From Rubrobacter_F sp035642415 (GTDB taxonomy: Bacteria > Actinomycetota > Rubrobacteria > Rubrobacterales > Rubrobacteraceae): 13,253 nucleotides of DNA. The stretch spans positions 1-13,253 of the forward strand of contig DASQSI010000262.1 in the NCBI GenBank assembly GCA_035642415.1, in the 5' to 3' direction. The notes below the pieces were generated by a model that saw only the letters and a program-made list of their open reading frames with translations, was not told the DNA's origin and did not search any database. Made by a program: the position numbers and the translations under genes. Positions 1 through 6,215 of the stretch are shown here, one piece after another (the first letter of the stretch is position 1; each line of letters starts with the position of its first letter).

Positions 1-45
1 CAGGTCCCGGCCCTTTTCCTTTCTTCCTATGTCCTCGGGGTTCAC
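1..45 (-). CDS. Probable SmpB, first 15 codons only (gene runs off the window)
   Basis: A GTG at 45-43 opens a minus-strand frame that stays open to the window edge and reads MNPEDIGRKEKGRDL. A Shine-Dalgarno-like AAGGG lies at 59-55, overlapping the end of the upstream protease gene and 9 nt from the GTG. The short, basic, Lys/Arg-rich N-terminus is typical of SmpB, the tmRNA-binding protein of trans-translation, and smpB commonly follows a ctp/prc protease gene in bacteria. With only 15 residues visible, the SmpB name rests mainly on gene order, and another basic protein is possible. The 7-nt gap to the protease stop suggests co-transcription. Confidence 0.4.
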   Translation of the reverse strand, partial: MNPEDIGRKEKGRDL

Positions 46-51
46 GCGGCG

Positions 52-1287
52 TTACCCTTGCTGTAGGACCTCGAAGGCGCGCTTGAGCTGAGCGTCGTGG
101 GCGAAGGTCTCCTTACGGGAGAGGCCCCTGAGCTGGTCCGGCGGGCGCGGCTTCTGGCCCTCTTCCAAGCCACCTTTGACATCGGGCTCGATGCCGGAGC
201 CCTGGATGGGATCCCGGTTCGGGGTCAGCCACTGGGCGGTGGCGAGCATGATGGCCGAGCCGTCGCTCAAGGGGCGCTCTTCGAGCATGGTGCCGGCCCC
301 GAAGGTCTTCCCGCCAACGACGCGAGCACGGCCGTTATCTTTGAGCGAGCCGGCCAGTATCTCGGCGCTCGATGCAGACCCCACATTTACCAAGACCACC
401 AGGGGGACGTCTAAGGGCCGGTTGTCCTCGGGGACTGTGACCTCCTCTTCCCTGCCAGCGGCATCTTTTTGGACGTAGATCACACTGCGAGCGGGGAGGA
501 ACCGTGCGGCTATCTTTTCGGCTTGCTCTACCCATCCTCCGGAGTTGTCCCGGAGGTCCAACACGAAACGCTCCGCCCCGTTGTCGCGGGCTTCGGAAAC
601 GGCGTCTTCGAACTCCGCGGAGCTGTCCTCCGAAAACGAGCCGAGCCGCAGGTGGGCTACGTGCGTGCCGGGGATGAGGTTCCAGGAGACGGCCGGCACC
701 GTGAGCTTTACGCGCTCAAGGGAGAACTCGTGCTCTTCCCCACCGCGGAGCGCGGTTAACTTTACCGGGCTCCCCTCGGAGCCTTCGAGCTTGTCGGCGA
801 CCTCTACGATGTTCATTCCCCGCACGCTCTCGCCGTTTATCGTCACGAGAGCGTCTCCGGGTTTTACCCCCGCTTCTTGGGCGGGGGAGCCATCGATGGT
901 GTCCAAGACAACAACCTTATCGTTGTCGTTCTCGAGCCTGACCCCTATGCCGACCTGCTTGCTGGAGTACCTCTCGCGGTTCTTCTCGGCCTCGTCGGGG
1001 GTCAGGAAACTGGTGTGCCCCTTGTCGTCCAGAGAGCCGAGCATCCCTTTTATGGCGCCGTAGGTCTGCTTTTGGGGGTCGATGGCTTTTTGATTTATGT
1101 AGCCCTCCTTGACAACTTTGAGGGCTTCGGCGTAGAGGGCAATGCCCTCCCTGTCCTCGGTGGAGAGGACCTGGGAGCGTTCGAATAGGTAAGCCACGAG
1201 GACAAGCGCGAGCAACACGAGAAGGAAGAGCACACTTCGCACCAGCGCGCGGTGCCGATTTAGCCTCTTCGTTACGTACTTCCACAC
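52..1287 (-). CDS. S41-family carboxy-terminal processing protease with PDZ domain
   Basis: This 411-aa protein has the full CtpA/Prc layout. A basic N-terminus and one membrane helix (about residues 17-34) anchor it facing outward. A helical region follows, then a PDZ domain (about 108-195, with GIGV and the SPAQEAGVKPGD signature). The S41 core (about 205-370) contains RDNSGG and SASSAEI, with nucleophile Ser306 by alignment to SASASEI. Family members trim C-termini of exported proteins outside the membrane. The residue aligned to the catalytic lysine of the usual TFGKG motif is alanine here (TFGAG, Ala331); Lys327 four residues earlier may substitute, or the enzyme belongs to a variant subfamily. 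The GTG start at 1287 gives the expected short cytoplasmic tail but has only a weak, distant GGAG. The 5' side is divergent from the 57-aa membrane protein gene. Confidence 0.93.
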   Translation of the reverse strand: MWKYVTKRLNRHRALVRSVLFLLVLLALVLVAYLFERSQVLSTEDREGIALYAEALKVVKEGYINQKAIDPQKQTYGAIKGMLGSLDDKGHTSFLTPDEAEKNRERYSSKQVGIGVRLENDNDKVVVLDTIDGSPAQEAGVKPGDALVTINGESVRGMNIVEVADKLEGSEGSPVKLTALRGGEEHEFSLERVKLTVPAVSWNLIPGTHVAHLRLGSFSEDSSAEFEDAVSEARDNGAERFVLDLRDNSGGWVEQAEKIAARFLPARSVIYVQKDAAGREEEVTVPEDNRPLDVPLVVLVNVGSASSAEILAGSLKDNGRARVVGGKTFGAGTMLEERPLSDGSAIMLATAQWLTPNRDPIQGSGIEPDVKGGLEEGQKPRPPDQLRGLSRKETFAHDAQLKRAFEVLQQG

Positions 1288-1389
1288 GTTGGTGATTCTA
1301 CTCCGAGCCGAGCGACAGGTCGGCCTCTTAACGTCTTCTTAGAATTGGATAGCATAATTGTACGGCCACAAGATGGGTTAAGGAGACTC

Positions 1390-1563
1390 ATGGTACACGA
1401 CATGCTCGTCGCCGTTACGTGGTTTGGCGGCTTCCTTTCCGGGGTTCTCTGGACGTCCTCGCTGGAGCGTGAAGAGGACAAGAGGGCCCGGCTTTATGGG
1501 CAGCTGATGGCCTTGTGTTATCTCCTATGCGCCCTAGGCATTTTTCTGGTGCCTTCCTCTTAG
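1390..1563 (+). CDS. Small two-helix membrane protein, unknown function
   Basis: This is a 57-aa protein I do not recognise. The ATG at 1390 is chosen over an in-frame ATG at 1345 because AAGGAG (1380-1385) sits a few bases upstream of it. The protein has two hydrophobic segments, about residues 5-21 (LVAVTWFGGFLSGVLW) and 37-54 (GQLMALCYLLCALGIFLV). They are joined by a strongly charged loop, SSLEREEDKRARLY, so it is probably a helical hairpin in the cytoplasmic membrane. The gene is divergent from the S41 protease across about 100 bp that include an AT-rich stretch (1342-1356) suitable for a promoter. Its length, the Shine-Dalgarno site and the clear membrane pattern support a real gene. 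Confidence 0.62.
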   Translation: MVHDMLVAVTWFGGFLSGVLWTSSLEREEDKRARLYGQLMALCYLLCALGIFLVPSS

Positions 1564-1990
1564 GACCGACCAGGCGGATGGAGCCCAGAGTTTCAAGACG
1601 CTTCCTTTTCGGAGCATTGCATTTGCAGATATGTGTGGTTAGAATATAGTTCTCCCGGCGTCTGTACTCCTTTCCCTTTCCCCATTATGGGCGCCGGGCT
1701 TGCATTCCGTCTTTTCGTTTGCTCCTGGTCTGGCGACGTCGTACCCGAATGGTATTGCCGGGGCGTCGATGCGCCTTGAGGCAGGTAGTTTGCGGGAGCG
1801 GCACTAGCATACCATCGCGGCTGAGTGGACGTACGTGATCTTCGGCTACTGCCGGATGGAGGTTCGGCGGCCGATGGCTTTGGCTACTGACCTGTGGCAA
1901 CTTCCCGCGCGAGGACCGCTTCCTGGTGCCGCCACCGAATGAGCCCGCTGAGATAGTACTCCGAGCAACAGTATTTCTATGTTTTTCGCT
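1564..1990. other. Gene-free stretch, no recognised content
   Basis: Both strands of these roughly 430 bases are interrupted by stops, and no open frame combines a good Shine-Dalgarno site with recognisable protein sequence. Short plus-strand open pieces occur around 1830-1945, but they shift frame and resemble no family I know, so an old decayed gene is possible but unproven. Minus-strand frames of 70-140 codons crossing here (1685-1900 and 1846-2268) are compositionally unlike real proteins, and one runs antisense into the secreted-protein gene. No convincing terminator or tRNA fold was seen. Confidence 0.5.
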
Positions 1991-2018
1991 CCCAAACTCG
2001 TACGGTAATCCGTTTGGG
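1991..2018. promoter_or_regulatory. Operator-like inverted repeat overlapping a -35 box
   Basis: CCCAAAC (1991-1997) and GTTTGGG (2012-2018) form a perfect 7-bp inverted repeat with a 14-nt centre. The right arm overlaps the -35 element proposed for the secreted-protein gene. This arrangement suits a dimeric repressor, but no binding protein is identified here. Confidence 0.4.
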
Positions 2019-2042
2019 GTTGTTCGTGCGCAAACATATCAT
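2014..2042 (+). promoter_or_regulatory. Candidate sigma-70-type promoter for the secreted protein gene
   Basis: TTGGGG (2014-2019) and TATCAT (2037-2042) are separated by exactly 17 nt. The -10 matches TATAAT at five of six positions, while the -35 keeps only the TTG. Transcription would begin near 2049, giving a leader of about 37 nt with a strong ribosome binding site. Confidence 0.45.
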
Positions 2043-2086
2043 GACAGATCAAAATGCACCAATATCTATGAGTAGAGGAGGGGAAC

Positions 2087-2536
2087 ATGTTTAAACGCGT
2101 AATGTTGGTTCTTTCGTTGGTGGGGTTGTTGGCGGTTTCCGCCGGCCCCGCCCTATCGGAACCGATCTTTATTGGGGATGGGGGCTTAGACCACTCGTTT
2201 GGGGACGGTTTCGTGGTCTTCCCGGATGATGGTTTCTTCGTCTCCAACCCGAATGATTTCGACGGCACTGACGGGGTCGGTCAAGAGTTTTCGGAAAGTC
2301 GTATACAGAGCGGCTCCGCTTCGCCGTCGTTCAGCTTTAGCAACACGGGGGATAACGTCAATGCCTGCCCGGCTACTCAGCAGGTCGTCAACACGGGCAA
2401 CGTCGCCAACGAGCAGGGCGTCGTGCAGTACGCTTCTGAGGCCGACGACATCTCGTTCGAGGACAGCTCGATCACCATAGAGCCCTCGCTTACGTCGGAC
2501 TGCACGCAGACCCTTGACCAGGCTGCTGCAGTATAG
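2087..2536 (+). CDS. Secreted protein of unknown function
   Basis: This 149-aa protein is preceded by a very strong Shine-Dalgarno site, GAGGAGGGG (2075-2083), 3 nt before the ATG. It starts with a classical Sec signal peptide: KR followed by MLVLSLVGLLAVSAG, with probable cleavage near residue 24 (ALS-EP). The mature part is acidic, Gly/Asp/Ser/Asn-rich and lacks Lys. It has two cysteines (about 94 in NACPAT and 139 in SDCTQT) that could form one disulfide. No catalytic motif or named domain is seen. The composition fits an exported surface or matrix protein, possibly beta-rich and cation-binding, but that is inference. The gene has its own promoter and a bidirectional terminator behind it, so it looks monocistronic. 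Confidence 0.7.
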   Translation: MFKRVMLVLSLVGLLAVSAGPALSEPIFIGDGGLDHSFGDGFVVFPDDGFFVSNPNDFDGTDGVGQEFSESRIQSGSASPSFSFSNTGDNVNACPATQQVVNTGNVANEQGVVQYASEADDISFEDSSITIEPSLTSDCTQTLDQAAAV

Positions 2537-2590
2537 AGCAAGAGCAGCGCTTTAAAGGCCACGACGGCCCTCGCTTAGGGTCGGGAGGAG

Positions 2591-2640
2591 GGCACAAAGA
2601 ACAGGCCTGGTTTCCCTGACCCGGCCTTCTTTTTGGTGCC
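2591..2640. terminator. Intrinsic terminator, probably bidirectional
   Basis: AGGCCTGG (2603-2610) pairs with CCCGGCCT (2620-2627) with one mismatch around a 9-nt loop, and TTCTTTTT follows. Outer GGCAC (2591-2595) and GTGCC (2636-2640) extend the fold through an A-rich/T-rich segment, so it could also act on the minus strand. It lies about 55-100 bp after the secreted-protein stop. Confidence 0.65.
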
Positions 2641-2713
2641 TGCGGTTAGGGGGTAAATAGCCCACCGAAAAAGCGGGGAGCAGGCGAAACCGCGCGGCAA
2701 GGAGAAGAATATC

Positions 2714-2941
2714 GTGTGGAAAAAGAGGATCAAAGAGCTCGTCGCAGCGGGAATGATCGGCGATGGAACGCAGAATTTAATCGCCCCCCGGAACCATGCG
2801 TTGCTGTGGCTTGTCGGACCAGAGGGTCTGCGCAAGGCTCTCCTATGGTTCGCCGAGAACCCCCACTACGCACGCTTGATAGGCATAGTACAAATAGGCT
2901 TCGGGATATGGTTGTCTCTAAGGCAGTACGAGGACGACTAG
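2714..2941 (+). CDS. Small protein with one membrane-associated segment, unknown function
   Basis: This 75-aa protein starts with GTG at 2714, preceded by AAGGAG (2699-2704) at 9-nt spacing. An amphipathic basic start (MWKKRIKELVAAGMIGDGT) leads to an aromatic middle (HALLWLVGPEGLRKALLWF). The C-terminal hydrophobic segment, about residues 53-69 (LIGIVQIGFGIWLSL), probably spans or dips into the membrane before a short charged tail. I recognise no domain. The gene lies between the terminator at 2591-2640 and a hairpin at 2961-2989, so it may be transcribed alone. The coding-like composition and good ribosome site support it as a genuine gene. Confidence 0.62.
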   Translation: MWKKRIKELVAAGMIGDGTQNLIAPRNHALLWLVGPEGLRKALLWFAENPHYARLIGIVQIGFGIWLSLRQYEDD

Positions 2942-2960
2942 GCGCTGATCGAGCGTCGAG

Positions 2961-2989
2961 CACAAGGAGGAGGCCGTAACACCCTTGTG
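2961..2989 (+). repeat. Inverted repeat enclosing an AGGAGG
   Basis: CACAAGG (2961-2967) and CCTTGTG (2983-2989) are perfectly complementary around a 15-nt loop. The loop contains AGGAGG but no supported start codon follows at useful distance. It lies 20 bp after the 75-aa gene and may be a weak stop signal without a U-tract, or chance. Confidence 0.35.
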
Positions 2990-3052
2990 AGCGGGAACGT
3001 AGTAGCATCTTGGTATATGTAGGCGCCGACGTCGTCCTTAACGTGCCATACC

Positions 3053-3117
3053 CTGGCTGGGCTTCAGCCTTTCCCTGAGAAGGGAGGAAGCAGCCGGCGA
3101 TCCTGGCTAGTAAGCCG
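3053..3117 (+). promoter_or_regulatory. Structured leader: two hairpins upstream of a membrane protein gene
   Basis: CTGGCT (3053-3058) pairs with AGCCGG (3092-3097), GCTTC (3061-3065) with GAAGC (3087-3091), and TCCCT (3072-3076) with AGGGA (3081-3085). The hairpin is capped by the GNRA-type tetraloop GAGA, with a 2-nt bulge and an asymmetric internal loop. A second hairpin, TGGCT/AGCCG around AGTA, follows at 3104-3117. It matches no riboswitch family I can name. Its place upstream of the 3199 gene suggests a cis-acting leader or small RNA. Confidence 0.4.
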
Positions 3118-3198
3118 ACGTAGAAGTGCGCCGGGTTTCACCAGATGGCATCATTTGGTTACTTAGGTAACTTCATCGAGAGCAAGAAGGGGGAAACC

Positions 3199-3753
3199 GT
3201 GTCGCCTTTGCAACTTCTGAGGGGAGGGGGGATGGCAGCGGCGCTGGGAAGTGCGCTGCTCATAATCGTTGCCCTTATAAGCCTTGTGTATCTGTCCTTC
3301 TTCTTCTCTCCTAGCGCGGTTAGCGAAGCCGACATTACCGTCTCGCAGATCCGATCCTTTCTAGCGTTTCTTGGTAGAACGCTGTTGGTACTGGGTTTGG
3401 TCGGGCTGTACGTAAGCCAGTCTGAGGCTACGGGTATTCCCGGGCTGATCGGCTTTCTGATAGCTTTTCTTGGCCTTGTAGCGGGACCGGGTGGCGCCGG
3501 CGCCGCTTTGTTTGCCAACGTGGGCTGGGCTTTGCTCGGGGTGGCCAGCCTGCGAGCCGGGCTCTACCCACGCACAATCACTGTACTCCTCATCGTCGGC
3601 GCAGTTGTTAGCGGAGTAATTAATGGCCTCACAATAGGATTACCGAGCGGCATCTTGCTGTATGCTGGCACAGTCGCCAGCATCGTTTTTTACGGGGCTA
3701 TAGCCTGGCTGGGTTACGCGCTTTGGGTGAAGACGGGCGCAGTAGACGAGTAG
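3199..3753 (+). CDS. Multi-pass membrane protein, unknown function
   Basis: This protein of 184 aa (202 aa if the ATG at 3145 is used) is almost entirely hydrophobic. It has about six likely membrane helices: a long first helix (MAAALGSALLIIVALISLV...), then segments beginning near IRSFLAFLGRT, IPGLIGFLIAF, ALFANVGWALL, TITVLLIVGAV and GTVASIVFYGA. The C-terminus is short and acidic. GTG 3199 is preferred because AAGGGGG precedes it by about 6 nt, while ATG 3145 has no Shine-Dalgarno site and would place a small GTTAC/GTAAC hairpin inside the gene. The protein resembles generic actinobacterial small integral membrane proteins but no named family is certain. A decayed TM-helix gene starts 14 bp after its stop. 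Confidence 0.68.
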   Translation: MSPLQLLRGGGMAAALGSALLIIVALISLVYLSFFFSPSAVSEADITVSQIRSFLAFLGRTLLVLGLVGLYVSQSEATGIPGLIGFLIAFLGLVAGPGGAGAALFANVGWALLGVASLRAGLYPRTITVLLIVGAVVSGVINGLTIGLPSGILLYAGTVASIVFYGAIAWLGYALWVKTGAVDE

Positions 3754-3767
3754 CTAACCCCCGATAA

Positions 3768-4188
3768 CGCCGCAGGTTCACCGGCTTCCGCTACCTGGTT
3801 GCTGTGCTGATTCTATTTTTGGCGGCGCATTTGGGCAACCTCTTAGCGAGTGTGGTAAGAAGAGCTACGAGCTCACAGATGCCGACCTCTATAGCGATGT
3901 GTGCGGTAATAGTATATGCAGTATTTGCAGCTATAACGCAGCTAGGGATAGCGGTAGAGCGTATGGCACCAACGTTTTTGATGTTGTAGGAAGCTATAGC
4001 ACTAAGCAGTGACTATAGCGTTCGGTATAGCAGTAAGAGAGGTAGCTAGGGACACACCGAAAAGGCCTACAACCGTGGTGCACACGAGGCGTAGAGAGCT
4101 GCCCCTACCACGGGCGACAACGTTTACCGGTAGAGAAGGAGAGTACCCGCCGAGGACGATAGAGCGCCGAGAGGACCTCAGGAGATGA
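3768..4188 (+). pseudogene. Broken 'conserved TM helix' (MscS-neighbour type) membrane protein
   Basis: Reading from 3768, the frame encodes a membrane helix (FRYLVAVLILFLAAHLGNLL), the basic turn ASVVRR, then a second helix ending AAITQLGIAVERMAPTFLML. This is the pattern of conserved TM-helix repeats found in proteins related to mechanosensitive channels. An in-frame TAG at 3987-3989 interrupts it. The next codons (EAIAL) continue the family pattern until a one-base insertion near 4005, after which the frame at 4006-4188 gives AVTIAFGIAVREVARDTPKR and a basic hydrophilic tail ending at TGA 4186-4188. The joined product would be about 140 aa. A GTG at 3804 yields only a 61-aa fragment. Two independent lesions argue for a pseudogene, and the family assignment is by pattern only. 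Confidence 0.62.
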
Positions 4189-4241
4189 ACCGCTGATTAG
4201 ATTATAGGACAAGGCCGCGGTCTTGCGCCGGAATCAGAAAG

Positions 4242-4286
4242 AACCCGGCGAGACAGGCAAAGGCCACGGTCGTCTCGCCGGGTTTT
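4242..4286. terminator. Strong bidirectional intrinsic terminator
   Basis: AACCCGGCGAGAC (4242-4254) and GTCTCGCCGGGTT (4272-4284) form a perfect 13-bp GC-rich stem with a 17-nt loop. TTTT follows on the plus strand and TTCTTTCTG on the minus strand. It sits between convergent units: the TM-helix pseudogene and the minus-strand surface protein. Confidence 0.85.
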
Positions 4287-4351
4287 GGCATGCGGCCGGG
4301 GGCGTACTAGGGTGCGCACAGGCCGTGATAGGTTGCCCCGGCCGTCTTTAG

Positions 4352-4600
4352 CTACCTACGACGCCTCAGGGCGGCGTACGCCACAACGCCCGAGCCAAGC
4401 AGCAGAGCAGCAGCAGCAGGCAGGACCACCGCAGGACCGCCGACCGCACCACCACCGGTGGGCTGTAGAACGGTCGTCTCAGTCTTTGTTTTTTGCTCTA
4501 TAGTCCCCTGCTTTGGCGTAGTCCCCTGCGCGAACGCGCTGGGCACCAGGATCAACATGGCCACTAGAGCGGCCGCGAACAGGTAAAGTAGCTTCTTCAC
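4352..4600 (-). CDS. Small exported protein with a sorting-signal-like C-terminus
   Basis: This 82-aa protein begins with GTG at 4600 behind a near-perfect Shine-Dalgarno site, AAGGAGGT (4615-4608), with 7-nt spacing. It has a Sec signal peptide (KKLLYLFAAALVAMLILV, cleavage near AFA-QG at residue 24), a short Thr/Gln/Lys-rich linker, and LQPTGGG at about 46-51. A hydrophobic helix (about 57-78) and a terminal RRRR follow. Motif, hydrophobic helix and arginine tail form the layout of a sortase signal, but the motif is LQPTG rather than LPXTG. The protein may therefore be anchored to the wall by a variant sortase or simply stay membrane-bound by its C-terminal helix. The mature outer part is only about 30 residues. 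Transcription ends at the 13-bp terminator downstream. Confidence 0.78.
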   Translation of the reverse strand: MKKLLYLFAAALVAMLILVPSAFAQGTTPKQGTIEQKTKTETTVLQPTGGGAVGGPAVVLPAAAALLLGSGVVAYAALRRRR

Positions 4601-4738
4601 AGAGTTTACCTCCTTCTATCCACACGGTTTTCCCATACAGCCCTATACGAACCCAACTTTTTCTTCTCCATCCTCTTATTTGTCCTCTTCTTCTTACGTC
4701 TAAACACCTTTTAAGAATCGGAGTAGATATACCCTGCC

Positions 4739-5236
4739 TTAGCCGGGAGGTTCGTGGGGAGCTTGCAGTTCGCCCCGGTCGTAAAACGCCTGCAGCGTAT
4801 CCGCGCTGAGCTGTCCATCGACGACGCAGTAGGTAACCGAGTCGGGTGAGATGGCGCAGTTAGGGGGTAACTGGGCGGCCCCCGAGGGCCGGGTTCCAGG
4901 CTGAACGGAGCTGCCCGGTGGTGTGGCGCATATGGAGGTGGGATCGATGGGGTTATAGTAGAGGGTCAATCCTTCGGGGGACCAGGCAGCGCAGCCGGGG
5001 GCGATGGAGTACCCACTCGGGGTAATAGTGGGCGGGCCTCGTTCGGCTTTACCCTGTTGCGGAGTGTCTTTAGTAGTAGTGGACTTCTTGCCTTCGGACG
5101 ACTTTGTCCCGGGGACTAGCAAGGATAGGTCTTCCACCACAAGATTCCGCAGGCGCGGGTCGACCACGAGCAAGAGCGCTCCTAGGACCAGGACAACCAC
5201 AGCGAGCGTCTGTAGCAGGACGATGATGATCCTCAT
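4739..5236 (-). CDS. Membrane-anchored extracytoplasmic protein, unknown function
   Basis: This 165-aa protein starts at an ATG (5236) with a weak GGGA upstream. Residues 3-25 form one uncleaved-looking membrane helix (IIIVLLQTLAVVVLVLGALLL). A short juxtamembrane region (RLRNLVVEDLSLLVPG), a Lys/Thr/Ser/Gln-rich linker (about 43-66) and a Pro-rich outer domain with four cysteines (82, 103, 127, 137) follow. Four cysteines in an otherwise plain outer domain suggest two disulfides. The segments GCAAWSPEGLTLYYN and NCAISPDSVTYCVVDG look like a duplicated Cys-x(n)-Tyr unit. No known family is recognised. It lies 138 bp upstream of the 82-aa exported protein on the same strand, so both may serve the envelope. 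Confidence 0.66.
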   Translation of the reverse strand: MRIIIVLLQTLAVVVLVLGALLLVVDPRLRNLVVEDLSLLVPGTKSSEGKKSTTTKDTPQQGKAERGPPTITPSGYSIAPGCAAWSPEGLTLYYNPIDPTSICATPPGSSVQPGTRPSGAAQLPPNCAISPDSVTYCVVDGQLSADTLQAFYDRGELQAPHEPPG

Positions 5237-5371
5237 CTCATTCCCAGCTTCGGCGAGAGTGGCTCACAAGCGCCGGACTGTACAGGATTCTCGGTTCCAA
5301 AGCAAATGTTCAAAGCTCGATCAGTGATAAGGTGGCAGCACTACGGCTAACACCAAAAGGAGCGGTGTGAT

Positions 5372-5620
5372 ATGGGGGCGAGAGAAAAGCCGGGCGAACC
5401 GGTCATGGTACCTCCCGGCGTGCTCGAAGGGCTGGAGGCGTTGAGGCGATCGGGCGCGCACATGGTAGAACGGAGCCACGTGCTCGTCCTGGCCAAACCA
5501 ATGGACTACCGGCAGATCGTCCGCTGGGTCCGAGGAGAACCCGGAGGAGTACGCGAATGGGGGCACCACGGGTTCGAGGCGGCCCCAGAGGAAGGGGAGC
5601 AGCAAACTACAAGGCTCTAG
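5372..5620 (+). CDS. DUF5049-like small protein
   Basis: This 82-aa cytoplasmic protein has ATG at 5372 behind AAAAGGAG (5355-5362). The core VPPGVLEGLEALRRSG, followed by HMVERSHVLVLA, a Tyr-Ile-Trp segment (YRQIVRWVRG) and a final HHGFEA, resembles the DUF5049 pattern. In that family an 'RxSG' helix, a methionine/aspartate turn, a central helix and a closing 'GF' occur in about 60 residues. DUF5049 has no known activity and is often seen in phage or accessory DNA. This is the only plus-strand gene between two minus-strand genes and has a polar C-terminal tail (EEGEQQTTRL). The overlapping minus-strand frame (5321-5605) is rejected for lack of a ribosome site and coding character. The family link is by eye. 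Confidence 0.68.
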   Translation: MGAREKPGEPVMVPPGVLEGLEALRRSGAHMVERSHVLVLAKPMDYRQIVRWVRGEPGGVREWGHHGFEAAPEEGEQQTTRL

Positions 5621-5763
5621 GAGCGCTTATGGACGGGTCAGGGCTGATTTAGTCTAGCTCCCGCCCTCAAGCAAAACCCGGTGGGCTATAGATAAAAAGA
5701 GCCGAGGTCTCCTACTCATAAGTAGCCCAGGCCAGAAAATGAACAGAAAGAGAAGGGTTTGTT

Positions 5764-6021
5764 TTAGACCCTACGACCTGCGACCGCCCGGTAGATGGCT
5801 AACAGTATGATCGCTCCTAATATAGCCCACAAGATGGAGCCTATGTTTATCCCGGTTATCCCTCCAAAGCCTAATAAGTTGGCGATGAAGCCACCCAAGA
5901 GGGCACCAACGATGCCGATGATTATCGTCACTATTATGCCCCCAGGGTCATCGCCCGGCATGATCAGCTTGCCCAGTACGCCTGCGATAAGCCCTAGTAT
6001 GATCCAGGCTAAAATCCCCAT
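5764..6021 (-). CDS. GlsB/YeaQ/YmgE family stress-response membrane protein
   Basis: This 85-aa protein matches the transglycosylase-associated (GlsB/YeaQ/YmgE) family over its full length. An N-terminal helix (ILAWIILGLIAGVLGKLI) leads to the signature MPGDDPGGIIVTIIIGIVGALLGG, then a glycine-rich loop and a final helix (ILWAILGAIILLAIYRAVAG) with a basic end. Three membrane helices are predicted. Family members are small inner-membrane proteins linked to general stress responses, and their exact biochemical role is not established. The ATG at 6021 has AGAGGAG and GAGGAG just upstream. No clear terminator was found between its stop and the DUF5049-like gene. Confidence 0.93.
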   Translation of the reverse strand: MGILAWIILGLIAGVLGKLIMPGDDPGGIIVTIIIGIVGALLGGFIANLLGFGGITGINIGSILWAILGAIILLAIYRAVAGRRV

Positions 6022-6215
6022 CTCCTCACCACTCCTCTCTTAGTAGACCAATTAAAGAAGTTGCATATCCCCAAAACGTGACGTTAGCAAATCACTCGCA
6101 CCGGCAGCAGGTAGAACCTGACCCGCAACTTGCGCTCGAGGGCGATCGCCGAAGGCGTAGAGACCGCAGAGCTGATAGAAGAAAGGCTAAAGGCGGTCAC
6201 CGGTTCTTAGACGTC

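Noticed and set aside
1846..2268. Minus-strand 140-codon open frame
   Set aside because: It runs antisense into the secreted protein gene and through its promoter, and shows no domain or signal.
3053..3117. GGAAGCAGCC resembles the core of bacterial SRP RNA
   Set aside because: The paired CAGG strand and GGAA tetraloop that define the SRP domain are absent, so it is listed only as an unassigned hairpin.
5321..5605. Minus-strand 94-codon open frame
   Set aside because: It shadows the DUF5049-like gene, has no ribosome site and its composition is unlike a real protein.
6115..6210. Plus-strand frame containing AIAEGVETAELIEERL, recalling the AEGVET motif of EAL domains
   Set aside because: It is only about 31 codons, bounded by a TAG, without ribosome site or other EAL motifs; chance or an untraceable remnant.
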